The notes beneath the pieces were generated by a model. It did no database searches and was not told the origin of the DNA. It was given only the letters and a program-made list of their open reading frames with translations. DNA of 64,000 nt from Craspedostauros australis (Eukaryota; Bacillariophyta; Bacillariophyceae; Mastogloiales; Achnanthaceae): the NCBI GenBank assembly GCA_026770025.1, contig JAMXDE010000005.1, forward strand, positions 3,596,001 through 3,660,000. Direction: 5' to 3'. The position numbers were made by a program, and so were the translations under genes. This document shows, piece by piece, positions 57,020 through 64,000 of this stretch (position 1 is the first letter of the stretch; the number at the start of each line of letters is the position of its first letter).

Positions 57020-60000
57020 ATGGATGACAAGACAAAACATGATGCGTCTGCTAAACTTGCACCACCAATCCCTGCTGCCCCCTCTGAGCCAGAAGCGTCT
57101 GAAGCAGACATGCAAGCCAACATGCAAGCAGACGTGCAAGCAGACATGCAAGAAGACATGCAAGCCAACATGCAAGCCAACATGCAAGCCAACATGCAAG
57201 CCAACATGCAAGCCAACATGCAAGCCAACATACAAGCCAACATGCAAGCAGACGTGCAAGCAGACATGATGGCTGAAACACAAATGGAATTGCAAAGGGT
57301 TTTGCAACTGTTGCAAACTCAAACACCAAGAGTTCAAGGCAACCCTGATGAAAGCACAAGGAATCAAGTATATGTTCCAGTTGCAGAGGTCGTCCCTGAA
57401 AATGATGATAATCCTGAACCATATTCTCGGAGGGCAGGATGGAGCTGGAAAGGTACTGTTACTGTGGTGTTACTCGTCGTCGGTGTAGCCGGTACCATTG
57501 CAGCAGGCGTAGTGTTCCTCCTAAGTGACGAGACCAGCAGCAGCAAAGGCAACAGCAACAGCAACATAGATGGCAGCAGTAGGAATCAGCCCACCACAAA
57601 TGGCCCTAGTGATCGGCCATCACAAAATCCAACCCACACACCCACGGATACACCGAGTGATCCACCCTCACAAAGTCCAACTCACACACCCACGGATACA
57701 CCGAGTGATCTACCCTCGTCGAACCCAGCGTACAGCTTCGATCAATCGAATGCTTTCTTCACCATTTGGGAGGTGCTCCTGCCCACACTCCAAGAAGAGC
57801 CTACCTTCATCGATACAACCATACTCGCAAGCCCAACCAGTACTGCACACCAGACGCTGAACTGGATGGCAAACAGCAACCACCCAGATCTCGCATCAAT
57901 GATCGCAGAAGATGCACAGGCCAATGCCACGCGTCTATTGGAGTACTATGCAGTAGTGAGCATATACTTTTCACTCGATGGAGCCAATTGGAACGACAAG
58001 ATGTGCTTTCTATCAGTTACTGACGTGTGCGATTGGCACTCTTCCTCTGGCGGTGTGACATGCGATAATGGCCATGTGGTACAAGTAGCTTTGGGTGACG
58101 AAGGCATGCGGGGCACGCTCGATCCAGCCCTTTATCATCTCTCACACCTTGAGAAATGGTCAATGGAAATGACTTCCAGCACTCGCGGACAGATCGATGG
58201 TATCATCTTCAGTCATATTGGCATGTTGAGTATGCTATCAGAGCTAGCTCTAGTGTCCATGGGACTGCGAGGTGCGTTTCCGTCAGAAATGTATCAACTT
58301 ACACAATTGACACATCTTGACCTGGGTTTCAATTGCATCACTGGACCCCTTCCTTCTCAGACTGGTCAACTGACAGCTCTCGCCTCTCTTGATCTGAGAA
58401 ACACCGACTTCACTGGACAGATTCCATCCGAGATTGGTCAACTGACAGCGCTCGTCTATCTTGAGCTAGGATACACCAACTTCACTGGACAGCTTCCATC
58501 CGAGATTGGTCAACTGACAGCGCTCACCTATCTTGAGCTAGGATACACCAACTTCACTGTACAGCTTCCATCCGAGATTGGTCAACTATCAGCTCTCACC
58601 ACTCTTGATCTGGGATATGCCGACTTCACTGGACAGCTTCCATCCGAGATTGGTCAACTGACAGCGCTCGTCTATCTTGATCTAGAAAGGACCAATTTCA
58701 TTGGACAGCTTCCATCCGAGATTGGTGAACTGACAGCTCTCGTCTATCTTGAGCTGGGATACACCGACTTCACTGGACAGCTTCCATCCGAGATTGGTCA
58801 ACTGACAGCGCTCACCTATCTTGATCTGAAAGATGTTGACTCCACTGGACAGATTCCATCCGAGATTGGTCAACTATCAGCTCTCACCACTCTTGATCTG
58901 GGAAATGCCGACTTCACTGGACAGCTTCCATCCGAGATTGGTCAACTGACAGCGCTCGTCTATCTTGATCTAGAAAGGACCAATTTCATTGGACAGCTTC
59001 CATCCGAGATTGGTGAACTGACAGCTCTCGTCTATCTTGAGCTGGGAGACACCGACTTCACTGGACAGCTTCCATCCGAGATTGGTCAACTGACAGCGCT
59101 CACCTATCTTGATCTGAGATCTGTTGACTCCACCGTACAGCTTCCATCCGAGATTGGTCAACTATCAGCTCTCACCACTCTTGATCTGGGATATGCCGAC
59201 TTCACTGGACAGCTTCCATCCGAGATCGGTCAACTGACAGCTTTGAGATTTCTTAACCTGGAATTCACCGATCTCACTGGGCGCTTTCCGTCCGAGATTG
59301 GTCAGCTGACAGCGCTCACCTATCTTGATCTGAGATCTTTTGACTCCACCGTACAGCTTCCATCCGAGATTGGTCAACTATCAGCTCTCACCACTCTTGA
59401 TCTAGGATGGACCGACTTCACTGGACAGCTTCCATCCGAGATCGGTCAACTGACAGCTTTGAGATTTCTTAACCTGGAATTCACCGATCTCACTGGGCGC
59501 TTTCCGTCCGAGATTGGTCAGCTGACAGCGCTCACCTATCTTGATCTGGCACCTACTGACTTTACTGGGCGCTTTCCGTCCGAGATTGGTCAGCTGACAG
59601 CGCTCACCTATCTTGATCTGAGATCTTTTGACTCCACCGTACAGCTTCCATCCGAGATTGGTCAACTCACAGCGCTCACCTTCCTTGATCTGAGATACAC
59701 CGACTTCACTGGACAGCTTCCATCCGAGATTGGTCAACTCACAGCTCTCGCCCATCTTGATCTGTATTCGACCGACTTCACTGGGCAGCTTCCATCCGAG
59801 ATTGGTCAACTCACAGCGCTCACCTTCCTTGATCTGAGATACACCGACTTCACTGGACAGCTTCCATCCGAGATTGGTCAACTGACAGCCCTCACTTTTC
59901 TTGATTTGGGACCTACTGAATTCACTGGGCAGCTTCCATCCGAGGTTGGTCAGCTGACAAAACTCACCTTTCTTGATCTGGGACCTACTGACTTCACTGG

Positions 60001-60208
60001 ACAGTTTCCATCCGAGGTTGGTCAACTGACAGCGCTCACCATTCTTGATCTGGGATATGCCGACTTCACTGGACAGTTTCCATCCGAGATTGGTCAACTC
60101 ACAGCGCTCACCTATCTTGATCTACAAGGGACCAATTTCACTAGACCGCTTCCAACTCAGCTTGGCCTCCTCACATCATTGGAAATAACTGGGATTTCCG
60201 GAATCTAA
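57020..60208 (+). CDS. LRR membrane protein B, 1062 aa
   Basis: Paralogue of the protein encoded at 40803-43742, with the same order: short acidic start, MQAD/MQAN repeat (shorter here), TM helix near residues 145-167 (TVTVVLLVVGVAGTIAAGVVFLL), stalk with PTDTPSD repeats, plant-type LRR cap (YFSLDGANWNDKM, VCDWHSSSGGVTC) and a longer LRR fan of about 26 units. The Ser-Asn tract is nearly absent. Within the fan, groups of four LRRs (ERTNFIGQ, LGYTDFTGQ, DSTGQ, NADFTGQ) recur as larger units, which points to duplication in 288-bp steps. The last two repeats and the end EITGISGI match protein A. The frame is intact. Confidence 0.88.
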   Translation: MDDKTKHDASAKLAPPIPAAPSEPEASEADMQANMQADVQADMQEDMQANMQANMQANMQANMQANMQANIQANMQADVQADMMAETQMELQRVLQLLQTQTPRVQGNPDESTRNQVYVPVAEVVPENDDNPEPYSRRAGWSWKGTVTVVLLVVGVAGTIAAGVVFLLSDETSSSKGNSNSNIDGSSRNQPTTNGPSDRPSQNPTHTPTDTPSDPPSQSPTHTPTDTPSDLPSSNPAYSFDQSNAFFTIWEVLLPTLQEEPTFIDTTILASPTSTAHQTLNWMANSNHPDLASMIAEDAQANATRLLEYYAVVSIYFSLDGANWNDKMCFLSVTDVCDWHSSSGGVTCDNGHVVQVALGDEGMRGTLDPALYHLSHLEKWSMEMTSSTRGQIDGIIFSHIGMLSMLSELALVSMGLRGAFPSEMYQLTQLTHLDLGFNCITGPLPSQTGQLTALASLDLRNTDFTGQIPSEIGQLTALVYLELGYTNFTGQLPSEIGQLTALTYLELGYTNFTVQLPSEIGQLSALTTLDLGYADFTGQLPSEIGQLTALVYLDLERTNFIGQLPSEIGELTALVYLELGYTDFTGQLPSEIGQLTALTYLDLKDVDSTGQIPSEIGQLSALTTLDLGNADFTGQLPSEIGQLTALVYLDLERTNFIGQLPSEIGELTALVYLELGDTDFTGQLPSEIGQLTALTYLDLRSVDSTVQLPSEIGQLSALTTLDLGYADFTGQLPSEIGQLTALRFLNLEFTDLTGRFPSEIGQLTALTYLDLRSFDSTVQLPSEIGQLSALTTLDLGWTDFTGQLPSEIGQLTALRFLNLEFTDLTGRFPSEIGQLTALTYLDLAPTDFTGRFPSEIGQLTALTYLDLRSFDSTVQLPSEIGQLTALTFLDLRYTDFTGQLPSEIGQLTALAHLDLYSTDFTGQLPSEIGQLTALTFLDLRYTDFTGQLPSEIGQLTALTFLDLGPTEFTGQLPSEVGQLTKLTFLDLGPTDFTGQFPSEVGQLTALTILDLGYADFTGQFPSEIGQLTALTYLDLQGTNFTRPLPTQLGLLTSLEITGISGI
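57103..57268 (+). repeat. 12-bp coding repeat in LRR gene B
   Basis: About 13 units encoding MQAN/MQAD, fewer and in a different block order than in gene A. Confidence 0.85.
58340..60160 (+). repeat. 72-bp LRR-coding tandem array with 288-bp higher order
   Basis: About 26 near-identical units. A four-unit block is repeated in tandem from about 58560 to 59230, and a three-unit block (RFLNLEFTDLTGR and TYLDLRSFDSTVQ types) repeats from about 59230 to 59660. Confidence 0.85.
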
Positions 60209-60590
60209 TTCATTCCAATTGTCCCAACACAACTGGCCAAGCTTATGAGCCCATTCAGTCACAAACCAACGAGTCACAGGGGGAGCAGTCTACTACTCCG
60301 CTCGGACGAGTTTGCAGCACCTTGCCGGCTCGCAGTTCGGTTGGATGCCGTTCAGTGTTTTGGGAGCCGCGGCAATTTTGGAGAGAGCCCTTTGCAATGA
60401 CGTTCCTGGCAAGCCTGACAGGTTGTCACGTTGCTGGACATGATGACGTGGGTTGAAATGTCTGCGACCTTTGAACTTTCTTCGAGCTCCTTTGTGCATA
60501 CCATATACTGAGTACCTTGGTGTGATACTACAAATTCGATGTGATACCATTTGTATAGAGCATGTGCCTCATCCAGAACACTCAGTTTAT

Positions 60591-61169
60591 GAGCCCGATC
60601 AGCGAGTCGACCAACTGTTTGCAATCAACATTCCATATTTTTTTCCCGGATTTAAAAACTAAGCTCATATTCACAATCCTAGTAGATCTAAAACATATAC
60701 TGATCCATTTACGATTTCCGGTTCCTCCTATTTTTACCTTTTATGGATCGATGGATTTGCACATTCGTCCATCTCCTTCGGGTTTGAGCCTTTTGGCTAC
60801 GACTACATCGATCCAAGTTAACGCGTTGCTGTTCTTTGTTTCAGCAAGGTTGTTCCCATTTTGAATTGTTTAGTCTCTTTTTCAGGCGTTCCGATCAGAG
60901 CATCCAACACCCTGACCACGATAGCGCTAGTTGTAGAGTTCTGGGAGAAGCGGCGGGTGCGCGTTTACGTCCAATCTACTCTGTGCGTGTCCAATCCGTC
61001 GTCGACGTCAGCAAACTGGCTGCTGCGTCATGAACCACCAATCACAGCACGATGTGATAGGTTCTCACCAATGCCTTGTTGTGGTGGAATGGTTGAGTGA
61101 GGTTGGTACTCTCGAAGTGTTTTGTGTCATGCATTTTTCGTACGTGCGTTGCAATGTTTGACATTTACC
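60591..61169. other. No recognisable gene
   Basis: AT-richer than its surroundings at first. Short frames only, and no element ends seen. Confidence 0.4.
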
Positions 61170-61475
61170 TCAGCCCCCAGGATGCCCGACTGGCCGAGAG
61201 CGCCAAACCTGACACAAGAAGATGACAATGGCGGAACACCAAAAAACATCACAATGGCCACCCAACGGCATTGTCAGCGCCGCACCAACCAGCGGCCCAA
61301 TGACAAATCCAAGCACATGGACGTCACCGCGATGCAACCTTTGGTGGGTGGACGAGCGGAGGCTGCGAGAGCGGTTGATTTGGAGCCGCCGCAGGCCTCC
61401 GCGCAAACGTCTCAAAATTGCGGCAGATTGGCTCGTTGGATGTAGCCTGTGCATTCCATGCTCAGGCCACACCAA
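61170..61475 (-). pseudogene. Possible transporter-like membrane fragment
   Basis: A 101-codon frame whose second half (VLGFVIGPLVGAALTMPLGG, then WCSAIVIFLC) resembles a glycine-rich transmembrane segment of major-facilitator transporters. No further TM helices can be joined to it on this strand without assumed introns. It may be a fragment or a chance match. Confidence 0.22.
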
Positions 61476-62441
61476 CGCCTACGAGTGGGAAACACACATC
61501 CAAGAGGTCACCATCAAGGTCCCCACGAAGTTTGAGGCTCGGGAAGGACCGGGAAGGTGTCCGCGCGGAGGAAAAGGTGGAGAGCAAGAGTTTTGTTGGG
61601 CGGATCGTGGCGAACCTGCCATGTGACTTTGGCAGTGAGGGGGCAGCATCATCAAGCTGCCCAATCTCCAAGTCACCCATGCAAGACCCGTGCGTCATCG
61701 CCTGAAGATGCACGTCGCGAAGTTCGAGGTGCTGCAACGGTTTGGAAGAGGCTGCGGCATAGAATGAGTGCATACCTGTCATTTTTGGTGGGGCACCGAA
61801 AACCAACAGGGCCATCACCAAATGGAGGTGTGCCATCGGGACCATCCACACCCAGCCCAGTCTCGATGCATCAGCATGTCGCCAGGTAGTGTGGGAATGC
61901 ACGAGGGTCACGTGGAGGGGCTGAAAGGGTCCTGTGGATGAGATATGGATCCGTATCCATACCGCATCCAGCTTGCACTTCGTTTTTTGAAATCGCTCTT
62001 TTTCAGTGTATCGACACTTTGGGGTGTGCAATGTGGCAGAAATGTTCTGTCCTTCATGGAGTGGATAGCTGGGGAGCATACAGAGCCATTGTGGTGCGCA
62101 GTTTGAAGAAATACAATGATGATGATGATGATCATGGGTGCTGAGGGGAGGGCAACATTGTGCCATCCAGAATTTTTCGAATTCACCACACAACTGTGTG
62201 GTGGTCAAACATGACAATAAAAACAATTTCTATGTCAATTTAACTTTGATATTCTGTATAACCTATAGTCAGGCGTCTGAATTCAATGTTTAGATTTAAT
62301 TGCAAACGATGTGTTGTTGAGATATAGCATGACAAGCAGATATTGGATGTGTTTTTTGGATGGCCTCTAGACTCGTTGTAGTAGCATGGTCTGCCACCCA
62401 CAAAACTCCACAACTCGTGTTATCGCGGCGATGCACATCCA
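61476..62441. other. No gene I can support
   Basis: Frames of up to about 250 codons exist on the minus strand (61462-62226) but are His/Cys/Pro-rich without motifs and overlap plus-strand frames of similar quality. An AT-rich stretch lies at 62210-62340. Confidence 0.35.
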
Positions 62442-62897
62442 TCACAAAATTTCCGTCTCATCATCCAACACAGCCTCACTTTCTGTGTTCGCCTTCATGG
62501 TGTGAGCATCACACCACCTCTGATTCTCCAATTGCTCTTCCTCTCTCTGCAACTCCTCTTCCCTCTGTTCCTCCTCTGTTCCAGCTGATTCATTGTTGGT
62601 CGCCACGATTCTGGATGTTGCTGTTGCTTTGCTTGTTGTGTTGGTTGCTGTCTTGATGAGAGCAGCCTCCTTCTTTTGTTTGCGTTGTTTGGCACTGTAC
62701 GCTGCAAACAGCGACGCTTTTACGCGCATGGGATTTGCGTGCAGTTGGACGTACCAGTCAGTTTTCGTTTTTTCGTTCTTCATCAGTTTCTCGTGTGCTT
62801 CGTGTTCGGACGGTCTGTTTTTCGGGTCCTTCGCGGACGCTTCACAGATGTCCTTCAATTTTGCCACAACGTAGTCTGGGACACCCGGCAAGTGCAT
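62442..62897 (-). CDS. Lysine- and glutamate-rich hypothetical protein, 151 aa
   Basis: Starts at an ATG (MHLPGVPDYVVAKLKDICEA). The first 75 residues look like folded sequence with an Arg/Lys-rich end (FAAYSAKQRKQKKEAAL), followed by a Thr/Ala linker and a Glu/Arg coiled-coil segment (EEEQREEELQREEEQLENQ). Composition and length suit a real protein or the last exon of one. I do not recognise the family. It could also be the tail of a transposon protein. Confidence 0.4.
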   Translation of the reverse strand: MHLPGVPDYVVAKLKDICEASAKDPKNRPSEHEAHEKLMKNEKTKTDWYVQLHANPMRVKASLFAAYSAKQRKQKKEAALIKTATNTTSKATATSRIVATNNESAGTEEEQREEELQREEEQLENQRWCDAHTMKANTESEAVLDDETEIL

Positions 62898-63126
62898 CGA
62901 ATACTTCAGTTTACGACTAGTACGACTCGAAAGTGCTTTTTGTCATTTGTTGTGTTTCTTCGCTGTTTGTAAAATGTTAACAAAGCAAATGTCGCAGCGA
63001 CGTCTTGGTTTGATTCATTGATATTAATGGTTTATCAGTCGGTGTTACTCGGACATATTCAGTCATTGCTTCCGTGTTGTTGAAGCGTCATCGAGTCCCG
63101 TCGAACCTGCTTCCTTTTGCAAAAAA

Positions 63127-63312
63127 TGCAATTGGAGTGCATTTAATGCATTTGGGGTTCAAAAAATGCATTTGAAGTGCATTAAATGCAATTGGAGTGC
63201 ATTAAATGCAAATGGAGTGCATTAAATGCACTTGAAGTGCATTAAATGCATTTGAAGTGCATTAAATGCAAATGGAGTGCAAAAAATGCATTTGAAGTGC
63301 ATTAAATGCACT
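63127..63312. repeat. 20-bp minisatellite
   Basis: About nine units close to GCATTAAATGCATTTGAAGT. AATGCATT makes each unit partly palindromic, so hairpins are possible on either strand. Confidence 0.9.
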
Positions 63313-63482
63313 TCTTCGGTTTTGCTGTCCACAATTCGTGAATGGATCCTCCTGGCGTCAACTCGCCACATCCAACCGCTGGGCGCAAAACTGGTGGTTG
63401 CATGAGCCAGACGTACTGTTTGCGAACGGAAGGTGGTCGTGGTGAGCAAGAACAATTCTCCTGCTGCCAATTCAGTGGTTCT

Positions 63483-63550
63483 TGCAAGCCCCATGCTGGG
63501 TACCATCGTGTTTTCTGTAAGCCCCATGCTGGGTACCATCATGTTTTCCT
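63483..63550 (+). repeat. Short tandem duplication
   Basis: Two copies of a unit of about 36 bp containing AAGCCCCATGCTGGGTACCA and a GTTTTC block. Confidence 0.85.
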
Positions 63551-64000
63551 GAAGATACATAATCGGACAACTCTACTTTCTTAGACGGTGATGTAACGTG
63601 TTGTCGAATAGGGTTGGACATATTTAGCTAGCGTCTACGACACAAATACTGGCTGGCTTGTCCTCAACGCGGAAAAAGGCATGACGTCATTGACGGTCGA
63701 TGACAGACCGAAATTGTAATCAATGGTGTGGATGGTGATGTTGTGACAGGTCCAGTGCCATGTCGGTTGCTCACGCTGTTGGTGATTTGGCTCCTTTGGG
63801 TGTTTCCTCCTGGCGGTGTTGTGTCAAGCAGCAAAGCATTGGTGGTGTCATCCCTACATGTCGGCCACACCAGCCACACGTGTGAATGGTACACAACATA
63901 ATATTATGTAATGACATGGAGGGCAGTGACTTATCCTTTGCTATGCACAACAAAATACAATACTAAATAATACTTGGCATAGTTTGTGAATGTTCTACAA
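63551..64000. other. No recognisable gene
   Basis: Short frames only up to the window end. Confidence 0.4.

Larger units (their letters stand above)
55645..60590 (+). repeat. Segmental duplication, copy B
   Basis: Paralogous to 38975-44124, same orientation, including promoter-side blocks, the LRR gene and its 3' flank. It lacks the MITE and carries an expanded 13-bp satellite. Confidence 0.85.

Noticed and set aside
58682-60097. Minus-strand frames MTNLGWKLSSEV
   Set aside because: Antisense reading of the 72-bp LRR array.
61462-62226. 254-codon minus-strand frame
   Set aside because: No motif or sensible composition, and it overlaps equally long plus-strand frames.

Overview
This is eukaryotic nuclear DNA, most likely from a diatom or a related stramenopile. 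The main clues are two single-pass membrane proteins with plant-type leucine-rich repeats behind low-complexity Pro/Ser/Thr stalks, very short GT-AG introns (63-65 bp in one gene), several Copia lineages, and piggyBac-like transposases. The assignment rests on architecture, not on a search. The window is gene-poor and dominated by nested transposable elements.

Layout: (1) 0-2.5 kb: a possible small secreted protein on the minus strand. (2) 2.5-6.2 kb: a DNA transposon with an intact piggyBac-type transposase, inserted in an old LTR. (3) 6.4-15.7 kb: a young Copia element with 795-bp LTRs, 6-bp target duplications and a solo LTR of its own family nested inside it. (4) 16.4-38.0 kb: an LTR of that same family split by 21.2 kb of foreign DNA bounded by TCCGTAAGG inverted ends. 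Inside lies a second inverted-repeat unit carrying a DDE transposase that appears joined to a PD-(D/E)XK nuclease domain. That gene is split by introns, by a roughly 570-bp insertion and by an apparently intact 8.4-kb LINE with a 15-bp target duplication. A second inverted-repeat pair, a solo LTR of another family and a degenerate TTAGGG array follow. (5) 38.0-38.8 kb: a three-exon host gene for a membrane-anchored protein of unknown function. (6) 39-44.1 kb and 55.6-60.6 kb: a segmental duplication. Each copy holds one LRR membrane-protein gene, and one copy also has a 620-bp TA-flanked MITE. (7) 44.5-55.3 kb, between the copies: a mosaic of at least three Copia lineages plus a LINE 5' fragment. 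(8) 60.6-64 kb: a lysine- and glutamate-rich reading frame, a weak membrane-protein fragment and a 20-bp minisatellite.

The recognisable host functions are the two LRR proteins, probably cell-surface recognition or adhesion proteins with a cytoplasmic N-terminus, a TM helix and an extracellular LRR fan, and the three-exon membrane protein. Almost everything else is mobile. The insertion order can be read at several points: the LINE is younger than the nuclease-transposase unit, the 21-kb block is younger than the LTR it splits, and the solo LTR is younger than its Copia host.
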